A stretch of 64,000 nt of DNA. It comes from Petrimonas sp. IBARAKI. GTDB taxonomy: Bacteria; Bacteroidota; Bacteroidia; Bacteroidales; Dysgonomonadaceae. Under the pieces are notes generated by a model that was given only the letters and a program-made list of their open reading frames with translations, was not told the DNA's origin and searched no databases. The DNA is taken from positions 1 to 64,000 of the forward strand of contig AP018040.2 of the NCBI GenBank assembly GCA_002356435.2, in the 5' to 3' direction. Positions 35,929 to 44,958 of this stretch are shown here, in pieces. The translations under genes and the position numbers were made by a program. How positions within the stretch are numbered: position 1 is the first letter of the stretch; every line of letters begins with the position of its first letter.

Positions 35929-35993
35929 TCACAAAGGTCAAGTATAAATGTTACAAAGCAGTTACATTCTGATTACATTATTGTTAAGTTTTC
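35929..35993 (-). promoter_or_regulatory. Candidate PHO box and -7 element (site E)
   Basis: GTTAC 35950, GTTAC 35961, ATTAC 35972 and GTTAA 35983 (plus strand), exact 11-bp period over four units. On the minus strand CTTTG (35932-35936) follows the last unit by 13 nt, as in site D. It stands 23 bp or more before the TonB receptor start. Confidence 0.65.
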
Positions 35994-36001
35994 ACCAATA
36001 A

Positions 36002-36029
36002 AAAAACCGATACTGGTGTACCGGTTTTT
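36002..36029 (-). terminator. Hairpin terminator after the carboxyltransferase gene
   Basis: AAAAACCGATAC pairs with GTACCGGTTTTT (one mismatch) around a 4-base loop, 26 bp past the stop on the minus strand, ending in a T-run. Confidence 0.65.
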
Positions 36030-36054
36030 CCAACTTACTCATGTGCTGTTACTT

Positions 36055-37944
36055 CTATTGTACTATTTTCATTATAGGCTCTCCGGCCTGAACGATATCA
36101 CCCGGTTTTACATATATCTTATACACTTTTCCCGAATATTCAGAAATTACGTCGTTCTCCATTTTCATAGCTTCCAGAACAAACAGGTTTTTTCCCCTTT
36201 GCACCTCATCGCCTTCTTTTACCAGAAACTTCATAACGCTGCCGGGCATAGGGCTTTCTGTAATGTATCCCTCGGGTTCCTTTACTTCCGCATCGGTAGG
36301 TACCGTTCCAGCACCGGTTACAGTTGTTTTTTGCGATTGATGCGATGCAAATTCCGTTTCACGGATTTTCCTCAGGTATTGGGTGGCCACGGCAGGGAAA
36401 AGTTCAAGTAACAACTCCTCTTTTTCGTCTTTAGCCAGCCGGACATTTTCGAACTCCGGCAAAACAGGATTCTCCTGACGTTTATACGTGCTGGTATCGT
36501 ACGGAGTTTCATCACGCGTTCCGGCAATTTTCAACCTGAATTCCGGATCTACCGGAACGGGAGTTTTTCCGTATTCCCCCTTTACTAGTGCAACAAATTG
36601 ATTAGAAGCATTGGCATATTTATCCCGCCCATTCTTCAGATTCAGGGCCGAACTGACCGCCTGCACTCCTACGATCTGACTTGTAGGAGTAACCAAAGGT
36701 GGCAATCCAGCATCGAGCCGGACACTTGGAATAAGTTTCATTGCATCTTCCAAGATATCCAGCGAGTTAAATTGTTTCAATTGTGCCACCATATTGGTGT
36801 ACATCCCTCCGGGAATCTCGGCGTTTTTCACCCTCTCGTCGGGTTTGGGGAAATTGAAATAAGCTTCAATTTGGTGGCAGGCCTCCAGTAAAGCCGTCTC
36901 GTTGTTGATTTGAACTGCGGCAATAGCTTCGTCAAACAACTTATCAATAGCAGCAGGCAGGGTATCCGTAAGCGGGTTAAACGGATTTGGGAACTGTTTT
37001 ACCGTATCGAAAGCTTCCAATTCCCGGCGGATTCCGAACAATTCGGCATTTATTTTTGCCACAGCCTCCATGTTTACATCCAGTTCAATGCCCAGTTTTT
37101 GGCAGAAAATATAAACGAGTTCAATGGCTGGAGCAGCCGGCCCGCCGGAAAAATACCAGATATTGGTGTCTACGATATCTGCCCCATTTACGATTGCTGA
37201 GAGTACGGAACCCAATCCATACCCCGGGGTGCAATGTGTGTGAAAATCGATGGGAACATTAAGTTCTCTTTTGAATAATGAGATAAGGTTTGCCACACGC
37301 GTGGGCGGAATCAGTCCACTCATATCTTTAATGGTGATCATGTCAGCACCCAACGCTAGCATTTCCTTGGCTTTCTGAAGATAATAGCGGTCTGTAAACA
37401 CATTTTCTTTTTTTATCCGTATTTCTTCTTTCTTGTTGAACAGCCCCAGAAAGCCTTTCTTTTCAACAATTTTAACCTCATCGTCGTATTTGGGATCTAT
37501 CGTGTAGCAAACCGCGCAATCTGCCAAACCACCGTATTTCTTAATGTATTTTATACTCGATTTTATATTGTCAACATCGTTTAGCGCATCGAAAATACGC
37601 ATAATGTTGAGTCCGCTAGAGACGGCATTTTTGAAAAATCCATCAATAATTTCATCCGGATAGGGAGCGTATCCATAGAGGTTTCGTCCACGAGAAAGCG
37701 CTGTGAGCTTTGAGGCTCCCTGCACACCGTCGCTGACTTTTTTTAACCTGTCCCATGGGTTTTCGCCTAAATAGCGCATAACGGAGTCTGGAACAGCACC
37801 TCCCCAAACTTCCATTGCATAGAAATTGGCATCTCTGTAATAAGGCAACACTCTGTCAACTTGTGATTGGTTCATTCGGGTAGCAAAAGCCGATTGCTGA
37901 CCGTCCCTCAAAGTGAGATCTCTGATTAAAAGTTTACGTTTCAT
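36055..37944 (-). CDS. Biotin-carrying carboxyltransferase (oxaloacetate decarboxylase alpha / pyruvate carboxylase subunit B)
   Basis: A 629-residue protein that moves CO2 between oxaloacetate/pyruvate and biotin. The N-terminal HMGL-like carboxyltransferase domain has IRDLTLRDGQQSAFATRM (metal Asp), IMRIFDALNDVDN, DMITIKDMSGLIPP and PIDFHTHCTPGYGLG (His-x-His metal site). The conserved carboxylase domain (about 330-500) has FPNPFNPLTD and IPGGMYTNMVAQL. A C-terminal biotinyl domain carries EAMKMEND with biotin lysine 594. A charged loop after the CYTIDP strand (EKKGFLGLFNKKEEIRIKKEN) is longer than in enterobacterial OadA. No beta or gamma decarboxylase subunit is adjacent, so soluble pyruvate carboxylase or transcarboxylase use is possible. 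Confidence 0.9.
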   Translation of the reverse strand: MKRKLLIRDLTLRDGQQSAFATRMNQSQVDRVLPYYRDANFYAMEVWGGAVPDSVMRYLGENPWDRLKKVSDGVQGASKLTALSRGRNLYGYAPYPDEIIDGFFKNAVSSGLNIMRIFDALNDVDNIKSSIKYIKKYGGLADCAVCYTIDPKYDDEVKIVEKKGFLGLFNKKEEIRIKKENVFTDRYYLQKAKEMLALGADMITIKDMSGLIPPTRVANLISLFKRELNVPIDFHTHCTPGYGLGSVLSAIVNGADIVDTNIWYFSGGPAAPAIELVYIFCQKLGIELDVNMEAVAKINAELFGIRRELEAFDTVKQFPNPFNPLTDTLPAAIDKLFDEAIAAVQINNETALLEACHQIEAYFNFPKPDERVKNAEIPGGMYTNMVAQLKQFNSLDILEDAMKLIPSVRLDAGLPPLVTPTSQIVGVQAVSSALNLKNGRDKYANASNQFVALVKGEYGKTPVPVDPEFRLKIAGTRDETPYDTSTYKRQENPVLPEFENVRLAKDEKEELLLELFPAVATQYLRKIRETEFASHQSQKTTVTGAGTVPTDAEVKEPEGYITESPMPGSVMKFLVKEGDEVQRGKNLFVLEAMKMENDVISEYSGKVYKIYVKPGDIVQAGEPIMKIVQ

Positions 37945-38155
37945 CTGTTTAAAAATTTAATTTCTACTTTTTATGGTGGTTTTTGACATTAGTTTCGTTG
38001 TTTTTCACTATTTATACTTACAGTTTTTAAACATTATAAATATCTCAAATACAGAAATTTAGTTTTATCTTTCGCCATACAAAGTAACAAATTAATTTCG
38101 AATTATAAGCAATTAATTAAAGATTTTTTTCTTTAATTCATGCTAAAAACAACAA

Positions 38156-38185
38156 AAGCAGCATTTCGTGTTTAAAATGCTGCTT
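38156..38185 (-). terminator. Hairpin terminator after the DEAD-box helicase gene
   Basis: AAGCAGCATTT and AAATGCTGCTT form an 11-bp stem, 31 bp past the helicase stop on the minus strand, followed there by TTTTGTTGTTTTT. Confidence 0.75.
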
Positions 38186-38215
38186 CCGGGTGTGTAAACG
38201 AAAGGAAATTACACC

Positions 38216-39940
38216 TTAGAAACGTTTTTTCCCTTTCTTGGAGACGTTGAAATCCTGTTTTGGTTTGTCACCTTTGTATTTCTTGTTCTCCGGCATATTG
38301 TTGTCTGCTAATTCAACCACCAGTTTTCTGTCTTCCACGAAGACTCCTTTAAAGGATTTGAGAATTTGCTTGACATTTTCTTCGGGGACTTCAAAAAACG
38401 AAAAGTTCTTCATCAGATCGATACGCCCTACCCTGATCTTCCCGGGCACATAATCGTTGATAAAACCCATCAGGTTAGCCGGGTTGGCGCCGTCCATTTT
38501 TCCGATATTGATAAAAAAGCGGGCATATCCATTTTCAGCCTTTTTCGGTCCCCCTTCGTTTCTGTCAAATTTTTTTCCTTTTCCACGTTCCTCTCTTTTC
38601 GAGTTGTGTTCTTTGGGTTCTTCAATTTCATTGGCGGCTTGGTAGTAGTCAATCAGCCGGTTAAATTCCAAGGAGACCATACGTTTAATGACATCCTCCT
38701 TTTCCAGCCAATCAAGTTTCTTGAAGATGGAAGGCAGTAAACGGGCAATTTCTTCTTCATTTACCTTAACCTTTTCAATTTTATCTACAAAGTTGAACAG
38801 TTGCTTTTCGCAAATAATATCTCCTTTGGGTACCTGACGATATTCAAATTTTTTATTGATGAGTTTTTCTATCTGAGCAACTTTTCCTTTTTCTTTGGTA
38901 TGGATAATGGATATGGATGTTCCGGTTTTTCCCACCCTGCCTGTACGTCCGCTACGGTGCGTGTATACTTCGTAATCATCGGGAAGCCCAAAGTTAATCA
39001 CATGAGTGATATCGTCCACGTCCAGTCCTCGGGCAGCAACGTCGGTAGCAATAAGCAACTGCAGGTTCCGTAAGCGGAACTTGTTCATGACATAGTCACG
39101 TTGTGCCTGCGACAGGTCACCGTGCAACGAATCGGCATCGTAGCCATCCTGAATAAGCTTATCTGCTATTTCCTGCGTTTCTTTTCTTGTCCTGCAAAAG
39201 ACAATGCCGTATATGTTGGGGTAGTAATCCACGATCCGTTTTAACGCAAGGTATTTGTCTTTTGCGTGAACCATGAAATAGGTGTGTTTCACGTTCAGCG
39301 CACCTTCGTTTTTCCGTCCAATGGTTATCTCCATGGGGTTGGACATATATTTCCGGGTAATTTTGGCTATCTCCTGGGGCATGGTGGCTGAAAAAAGCAG
39401 CATGCTGCGGTTGTCGGGAACGTGAGACAAAATTTCATCTATACTTTCCGTAAATCCCATGTGTAACATTTCATCAGCTTCATCCAGCACAACGGTATGG
39501 ACATTTGCCAACGAAACGGTTTTGCGGTTTATCAAATCAATCAACCTACCCGGTGTGGCAACGATAACATGAACGCCTCGTTTTAACGTTTTAATCTGGC
39601 TTTCTATGCTTGATCCGCCGTAGACAGGAAGGATTTTTATATCATCAATATATTTGGAAAAATCGGTTAAATCACCGGCTATCTGTAAACAAAGCTCCCG
39701 TGTAGGACAAAGGATCAGTGTCTGCGGTGCATGCAGTTCGATGGCTGTTTTTTGGATGATTGGCAAACCGAAAGCAGCAGTTTTTCCAGTTCCGGTTTGC
39801 GCCAGAGCAATTATGTCACGGGTATTTGCCAGCAGTTGCGGAATCACTTCCTCCTGTACCGGCATGGGTTGTTCAAAACCCATTTCCTGAATGGCACGCC
39901 AAATCGCGGGTGCAATCCCAAGTTCTTCAAAAGTTCTCAT
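38216..39940 (-). CDS. DEAD-box RNA helicase with DbpA-like RNA-binding domain
   Basis: A 574-residue ATP-dependent RNA helicase from ATG 39940 (MRTFEELGIAPAIWRAIQEMG); the longer frame adds 21 residues without family fit. Helicase motifs: Q motif region GFEQPMPVQEEVIP, I AQTGTGKT, Ia PTRELCLQI, GG doublet, Ib TPGRLI, II DEADEM, III SAT, IV IVFCRTRKE, V ATDVAARGLDVDDITHVI, VI HRSGRTGRVGKTG. After a Lys/Glu-rich spacer (about 440-475) comes a C-terminal DbpA-type RNA recognition domain (FFINIGKMDGANPANLMGFI, FSFFEVPEE). Likely in ribosome assembly or cold adaptation; closest named relatives are CsdA/DeaD and DbpA. Confidence 0.94.
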   Translation of the reverse strand: MRTFEELGIAPAIWRAIQEMGFEQPMPVQEEVIPQLLANTRDIIALAQTGTGKTAAFGLPIIQKTAIELHAPQTLILCPTRELCLQIAGDLTDFSKYIDDIKILPVYGGSSIESQIKTLKRGVHVIVATPGRLIDLINRKTVSLANVHTVVLDEADEMLHMGFTESIDEILSHVPDNRSMLLFSATMPQEIAKITRKYMSNPMEITIGRKNEGALNVKHTYFMVHAKDKYLALKRIVDYYPNIYGIVFCRTRKETQEIADKLIQDGYDADSLHGDLSQAQRDYVMNKFRLRNLQLLIATDVAARGLDVDDITHVINFGLPDDYEVYTHRSGRTGRVGKTGTSISIIHTKEKGKVAQIEKLINKKFEYRQVPKGDIICEKQLFNFVDKIEKVKVNEEEIARLLPSIFKKLDWLEKEDVIKRMVSLEFNRLIDYYQAANEIEEPKEHNSKREERGKGKKFDRNEGGPKKAENGYARFFINIGKMDGANPANLMGFINDYVPGKIRVGRIDLMKNFSFFEVPEENVKQILKSFKGVFVEDRKLVVELADNNMPENKKYKGDKPKQDFNVSKKGKKRF

Positions 39941-40066
39941 TTTTTTCTTTAATTCTATTTTAATGGTGAAAGTATTCGCATTTTCTCGAAACCCCCACAA
40001 CACGACATATATATAAAGATGTGAGAAAATTTGATATACAAAATCTGATTATTCCGGAACAAAAAA

Positions 40067-40086
40067 GCCCGAATTTTAAATCGGGC
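40067..40086 (-). terminator. Hairpin terminator after the phosphatase-fold gene
   Basis: GCCCGA and TCGGGC pair around an AT-rich loop, 27 bp past the stop on the minus strand, followed there by a run of six T. Confidence 0.7.
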
Positions 40087-40112
40087 GCAAAGGTACGAAA
40101 AAAAAATCAATC

Positions 40113-41180
40113 TTATTGATTATAGAGCAGGTATTTGCGTAATAAAATCTTTTTCCCGGAAGTCAACTTAAGTTCTTTTTCCAGATAATTATCAATCGAA
40201 CCGTATTTTTGGTTTATGTAATCGATGGTATAATTGATGTATGCAGGATTTACAGACATCAACGCTGTAACGGCTTCCTGGAAATATTCGGGTTTTGTTT
40301 TCACATTTTCTGCAATTTTAGATATATCTACAGTTTGGCGAGACAGAAGATAATCGTCAATAATTACATTTTGCGGAATTCCCACTGCGTAAAGTATGAA
40401 AAATGAGGCCAGCCCTACCCTGTCCTTACCCAACGATCCGCTAAGCAACACAGGATAATTGTTTTCATCGGTTAGAATATTAAACATCTCTGCAAACACG
40501 CTTTTGTAGTTCTCAATGATTCCTATGTAGGAATCCTGAACATCACGAATGGCATCGCTGCGCGTTAAATGTTCGTTATCCATCATTTCATTGATTTTTT
40601 CGTCGTCCAACGGAGTAATGGGTAACGATATCTTCCTAATGTTCGGATGAACGAGAATAGGGTATCTTTTAGCTGTTCTATCTGATCTGAAATCAATAAT
40701 GGTTCTTATATTTAACCGTCTTATCCTCTCCTGATCATATAATGTTGCGCTACTCAAATCACCTGAGCGGAAAATTTTTCCCCATTTCATTTGTTGATCA
40801 GTTCGTGTGAAATATCCGCCCATATCCCTGAAATTTTTTATATTACTCATCTCAATAATCCGGTTGGCAATAATTCCCGAATATGCAGAGGTAGTTTTTA
40901 ATATGTAGAATTCCCGGATATCGGGACTCGAAGGATTGATTACCGTTACCTGATCAGTAATATTGGAAGTTTTTATGGGTGTAAAAGCGGAAATATCACT
41001 GTCTGACTGAGAAGAATAAATGTTGATATTTCCTTCCTGATCGGGGCTGACTTCCCATTTGAGAAGTAAATCACCGTCTTTGTTCTTTTCTGCCACAGAT
41101 GTTATTTTAACTGTTGATGCGCAACCTGCTGCAATCAACAAAAAAAAAGCCGAAATAATTTGATAACTATATATTCTCAC
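40113..41180 (-). CDS. Tyrosine-phosphatase-fold lipoprotein lacking the catalytic Cys
   Basis: A 355-residue lipoprotein (lipobox IAAGC, Cys20). An N-terminal FN3-like domain (about 25-105) is followed by a domain of the tyrosine-phosphatase family PF13350: MSNIKNFRDMGGYFTRTD (the NFRDxGG start), KIFRSGDLSSAT and LNIRTIIDFRSDRTAKRYP. The phosphate loop, normally HCxxGKDRTG, reads SGSLGKDRVG, so both the His and the catalytic Cys are replaced (Ser and Gly) while GKDR is kept. It is thus probably a pseudophosphatase or binder, or acts by another mechanism. Monocistronic by its neighbours. Confidence 0.82.
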   Translation of the reverse strand: MRIYSYQIISAFFLLIAAGCASTVKITSVAEKNKDGDLLLKWEVSPDQEGNINIYSSQSDSDISAFTPIKTSNITDQVTVINPSSPDIREFYILKTTSAYSGIIANRIIEMSNIKNFRDMGGYFTRTDQQMKWGKIFRSGDLSSATLYDQERIRRLNIRTIIDFRSDRTAKRYPILVHPNIRKISLPITPLDDEKINEMMDNEHLTRSDAIRDVQDSYIGIIENYKSVFAEMFNILTDENNYPVLLSGSLGKDRVGLASFFILYAVGIPQNVIIDDYLLSRQTVDISKIAENVKTKPEYFQEAVTALMSVNPAYINYTIDYINQKYGSIDNYLEKELKLTSGKKILLRKYLLYNQ

Positions 41181-41755
41181 CCGCGTTTGATTTTGGCAAG
41201 CAAATATAGCTAAAACATTTTGTAAACAAAACTCTTGCGTTTCTAACTTAACAATAAATAATCAGATTTTTGCCATTTTTTATAACTTTAAAACATAAGT
41301 AATTGTATAACTAATTTTTAAATAATACTTTTGCATTCGATGTTTTGAAAAGGTTGTTGATAAACTGTTAATTCTATGTAGAGAATTATTGCATAACTTT
41401 ATTTTGTTTCGTTGATTTTTTGTTTATATGAAAAAATTAAGTTAAGGATGCAAAAAAGGCTGCTAAAAATTCTCGGGAATTTTTGCACGTCTCATCAACA
41501 GAAAAAAGAAACAAATTCGAAATATTTTATCAACAACAGAATTATAAAAAGATTGTTGATAAAGTCTCTAATAAATTATTAATAAACAACTTGATTTAAT
41601 TTTAATTGTTGATAAGACAGTTTTAGGATCGTCTATATTTTAATAACTTATTTTGCAATTTTTTTTAGAATTATTTATCAACACTATCAACAGGCATTCA
41701 TCATCATCATTATATTTCTTTATTTTTAAACTATAATATTAATAAATAATGTTCA
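41181..41755. other. AT-rich divergent intergenic region, candidate replication origin (oriC)
   Basis: A 575-bp gene-free stretch with five exact TTATCAACA 9-mers in both orientations (41355-41363 minus, 41527-41535 plus, 41554-41562 minus, 41607-41615 minus, 41675-41683 plus), plus CTATCAACA at 41684 and TCATCAACA at 41492. Each differs by one base from the E. coli DnaA box TTATCCACA. AT-only stretches that could unwind lie at 41620-41680. An AAAAATTC/GAATTTTT hairpin sits at 41465-41484. Genes on the left (to 28.9 kb) all run leftward and on the right all run rightward, as expected at an origin. dnaA is not in the window. A promoter-like TACTTTTG lies at 41326. Confidence 0.5.
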
Positions 41756-42700
41756 ATGGAAAAAAAAGAATTGATTGAAAAAATAAATACACTTCGAAAG
41801 GAAAAAAATGCGATTATATTGGCACATTACTATCAAGAATCAGATATTCAGGATATTGCTGATTTTGTAGGCGATAGTCTTGCATTGGCACAATGGGCAG
41901 CTAAGACAACGGCAGATATCATTGTGCTTTGCGGCGTTCATTTTATGGGCGAAACGGCAAAAATTCTTTCTCCGCAAAAAAGGGTTTTTATTCCCGATAG
42001 TATGGCTAGCTGTTCGTTGGCAGAAAGTTGCCCGGCCGATGAATTTGAGAAATTTACGCAGGCATATCCTGGTTATACGGTTATTTCGTATGTAAATACC
42101 ACTGCGGCTGTAAAGGCGTTAACCGATATAGTGGTAACCTCTACCAATGCAAAACAAATTGTGGATTCACTTCCTGAAGATGAAAAGATTATTTTCGGAC
42201 CCGATAAAAATTTAGGAGATTACATCAATAAACTTACGGGAAGGAATATGCTTTTATGGGAAGGTGCTTGCCACGTCCATGAACAATTTTCGTTGGAAAA
42301 AATTCTTGAGTTAAAAAAAGAGTATCCACAGGCATTGTTACTGGCACATCCGGAATGTAGGAAATATATCCTGGAAATTGCCGATCACGTTGGGTCGACA
42401 TCGTCAATAATTGCGTTTGCCCGGAATTCAGGATATAAACAATTTATTGTAGCCACAGAATCGGGGATTTTACACCAGATGCAGAAAGATAATCCGGATA
42501 AAGAATTTATTCCGGCTCCACCGGAAGATTCTACATGCGCTTGCAACGATTGTTTTTATATGAAAATGAATACGTTGGAGAAGTTGTATTTATGTTTGAA
42601 GAACGAACGTCCAGAAATTTTTGTCGAAGAAGAGGTTCGTTTGAAAGCAGTGAAACCGATTGAAAGGATGTTGGAAATATCAGCTAAATACGGATTATAA
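41756..42700 (+). CDS. nadA: Quinolinate synthase
   Basis: A 314-residue NadA, which condenses iminoaspartate with dihydroxyacetone phosphate to quinolinate in NAD synthesis and holds a 4Fe-4S cluster. Seen: [53 protein letters not shown] (first cluster Cys region), [18 protein letters not shown] (second Cys), [11 protein letters not shown] and [18 protein letters not shown] (third Cys). Length is usual for the bacterial enzyme. nadB and nadC are not nearby. The stop overlaps the rluF start by one base. Confidence 0.96.
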   Translation: MEKKELIEKINTLRKEKNAIILAHYYQESDIQDIADFVGDSLALAQWAAKTTADIIVLCGVHFMGETAKILSPQKRVFIPDSMASCSLAESCPADEFEKFTQAYPGYTVISYVNTTAAVKALTDIVVTSTNAKQIVDSLPEDEKIIFGPDKNLGDYINKLTGRNMLLWEGACHVHEQFSLEKILELKKEYPQALLLAHPECRKYILEIADHVGSTSSIIAFARNSGYKQFIVATESGILHQMQKDNPDKEFIPAPPEDSTCACNDCFYMKMNTLEKLYLCLKNERPEIFVEEEVRLKAVKPIERMLEISAKYGL

Positions 42701-43620
42701 TGGCAGTACGAATTAATAAATTTATTTCCGAGAGCGGAATTTGTTCCCGGCGAGAAGCGGACAAATACATTGAAAAGGGGCAGGTATTAGTAAATGGGAA
42801 GCGTGCAGAAATAGGAACACTCGTAAGCAAAAGTGATAAAGTGTTGGTAAACGGTTTGCTTATTGAATCCAAAGCGGAGGAAGATTTTGTCTTGCTGGCT
42901 TTCAATAAGCCACGGGGAATAGTAAGTACCACCGAGAAAGGGGTGCGGGACAATATTGTTGATTATATAGGTTACCACGAGCGAATTTTCCCTATCGGAC
43001 GGTTGGATAAAGATTCTCAGGGGTTGATTCTCCTTACCAATGACGGGGATATAGTGAATAAAATCCTTCGTGCAGGAAACAGTCACGAGAAAGAGTATGT
43101 TGTGACTGTAAACAGGCCGGTAACCGATGAATTCGTGCAGCGGATGTCGAGTGGGGTGCCAGTGTTAGGAGAGGTAACTCGAAAGTGTAAAGTTGAAAAA
43201 ATATCGGAATTTATTTTTCGAATAATTCTTGTTCAGGGACTTAATCGCCAGATCCGCAGGATGTGCGAATATTTTGGGTATGAAGTAGAGAAACTGGAAC
43301 GTGTCCGGATTATGAACATTTCACTGAAAGGTATTGGTTTAGGCGATTGGCGGTTGTTGGAAGAACAGGAAATGAAAGAATTAAAAACGACGATTGCTTA
43401 TTCGTCTAACGAAAACCAACCGGCCAAATCAAAACAACCCCTTGTTTCGGGACAGGAACAGGAGAGAAAAAAGTTTCGCTCCTCCTATGAAGAGTCGTTT
43501 AATAGTTCCAAAAAGGCTCAATCCAAAAGAAACGAAGGTTTTGTCAATCCAAAAGCAAAGGAATTACGTGGAAAAGGCAAAAACAAACCTCAACCAAGGA
43601 CATTTAGAAAAACCAAGTAA
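42700..43620 (+). CDS. rluF: 23S rRNA pseudouridine synthase RluF
   Basis: A 306-residue pseudouridine synthase of the RsuA/RluB/E/F family. N-terminal S4 RNA-binding domain (about 3-50, [34 protein letters not shown]), then the catalytic domain with [12 protein letters not shown], catalytic [37 protein letters not shown] and [20 protein letters not shown]. These blocks match RluF, which modifies U2604 of 23S rRNA, more closely than RluB. The last ~65 residues are a basic, Ser/Lys/Gln-rich disordered tail. The ATG overlaps the nadA stop, so translation is coupled. Confidence 0.93.
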   Translation: MAVRINKFISESGICSRREADKYIEKGQVLVNGKRAEIGTLVSKSDKVLVNGLLIESKAEEDFVLLAFNKPRGIVSTTEKGVRDNIVDYIGYHERIFPIGRLDKDSQGLILLTNDGDIVNKILRAGNSHEKEYVVTVNRPVTDEFVQRMSSGVPVLGEVTRKCKVEKISEFIFRIILVQGLNRQIRRMCEYFGYEVEKLERVRIMNISLKGIGLGDWRLLEEQEMKELKTTIAYSSNENQPAKSKQPLVSGQEQERKKFRSSYEESFNSSKKAQSKRNEGFVNPKAKELRGKGKNKPQPRTFRKTK

Positions 43621-43627
43621 ATTTTTG

Positions 43628-43635
43628 TACCTTTG
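43628..43635 (+). promoter_or_regulatory. Candidate -7 element of ychF
   Basis: TACCTTTG matches TAnnTTTG in the 102-bp gap between rluF and ychF, giving a leader of about 80 nt. Confidence 0.45.
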
Positions 43636-43722
43636 CACCCGCAAAAATATTCACATACCGTTTTCGTCAAGAAGCCCTGATACTTGGCTCTAAAAGCGTA
43701 ACGGTCTAACAATCTCGAAAAC

Positions 43723-44826
43723 ATGGCTCTTCAATGTGGTATCGTTGGGCTTCCTAATGTAGGGAAATCAACTCTTTTTAATTGTTTATCAAACGCTAAA
43801 GCACAGGCTGCAAACTTTCCTTTTTGCACCATTGAGCCCAATGTGGGTGTTATAACTGTTCCGGATGAAAGACTGAACCGGTTGGCAGAGTTGGTCCATC
43901 CCCAAAAAATTGTTCCCACAACTGTTGAGATCGTCGATATAGCAGGTTTGGTAAAAGGAGCAAGTAAAGGGGAAGGATTGGGAAATAAATTTCTGGCCAA
44001 CATTCGGGAGACGGATGCTATTTTACATGTGTTGCGGTGTTTTGAGGACGAAAATGTGACTCACGTTGATGGAAATATTAATCCAGTTCGCGACAAAGAA
44101 ATAATCGATGCTGAACTGCAGCTAAAGGATTTGGAAACTATTGAATCAAGAATTCAAAAAGTAGAAAAACAAGCCAAAACCGGCGGCGACAAAGATGCGA
44201 AGCTGGCTTTTGAAGTTTATTCAAAAATCCGTGAAGCATTGCTGCGAGGAGAATCGGCCCGAACTGTTGTTTTTGATACCAAAGATGAAAATAAAGTGGC
44301 TCGGGATTTATTTCTTTTAACGTCCAAACCGGTACTTTATGTTTGTAATGTTGACGAACAGAGCGCCGTAAGTGGAAATAAATTCGTAGAACAGGTTCGC
44401 GAGGCGGTAAAGATAGAAAATGCTGAAATTTTGATCGTGGCAGCAAAAATTGAGTCCGAAATAGCTGAATTTGATACCTACGAAGAGCGGGAAATGTTTC
44501 TCGTTGAACTCGGTTTGGAAGAGTCGGGTGTAAACCGGTTGATTAAAGCTGCCTACAAATTGTTAAACCTTCAGACATTCCTGACTGCCGGCCCGCAGGA
44601 GGTTCGTGCGTGGACATTTCAGAAAGGATGGAAAGCACCCCAATGTGCCGGTGTTATTCACACTGATTTTGAGAAAGGATTTATCCGGGCAGAAGTAATA
44701 AAATACGCAGACTACATACAATACGGTTCAGAAGCCACCGTTAAGGAAGCCGGAAAAATGAACGTGGAAGGTAAAGAGTACATCGTTCAGGACGGAGATA
44801 TCATGCACTTCAGGTTTAATGTGTAA
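43723..44826 (+). CDS. ychF: Redox-regulated ribosome-associated ATPase YchF
   Basis: A 367-residue Obg-family P-loop protein that prefers ATP. Seen: MALQCGIVGLPNVGKSTLFNCLS (G1), AANFPFCTIEPNVGVITVPDERL (G2), VDIAGLVKGASKGEGLGNKFL (G3), LYVCNVDE (the NxxE replacing NKxD, which explains ATP use), a coiled-coil insert (about 130-165) and the C-terminal TGS-like domain with AGPQEVRAWTFQKGWKAPQCAGVIHTDFEKGFIRAEVI. Length is exactly that of the family. Confidence 0.97.
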   Translation: MALQCGIVGLPNVGKSTLFNCLSNAKAQAANFPFCTIEPNVGVITVPDERLNRLAELVHPQKIVPTTVEIVDIAGLVKGASKGEGLGNKFLANIRETDAILHVLRCFEDENVTHVDGNINPVRDKEIIDAELQLKDLETIESRIQKVEKQAKTGGDKDAKLAFEVYSKIREALLRGESARTVVFDTKDENKVARDLFLLTSKPVLYVCNVDEQSAVSGNKFVEQVREAVKIENAEILIVAAKIESEIAEFDTYEEREMFLVELGLEESGVNRLIKAAYKLLNLQTFLTAGPQEVRAWTFQKGWKAPQCAGVIHTDFEKGFIRAEVIKYADYIQYGSEATVKEAGKMNVEGKEYIVQDGDIMHFRFNV

Positions 44827-44901
44827 TTTTCTGTTTAAAATTATTCTAAATTACGTTTAAATGTTAATAATATGTTGTAAAACATACAAATATATTTTTA
44901 A

Positions 44902-44926
44902 TTAATCGTTTAACCTTATACTTTTG
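44902..44926 (+). promoter_or_regulatory. LacI-type operator overlapping the lacI-family gene promoter (O1)
   Basis: TTAATCGTTTAA (44902-44913) is a near-palindrome matching the two operators before fucI (TTAAACGTTTAA) in 11 of 12 bases. It is followed at 44919 by TACTTTTG, a perfect TAnnTTTG -7 element. Binding here would block the promoter, so the regulator probably represses itself. Confidence 0.65.
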
Positions 44927-44958
44927 CCTTAATTAATGTTATTATTTTTTCATCAGGT

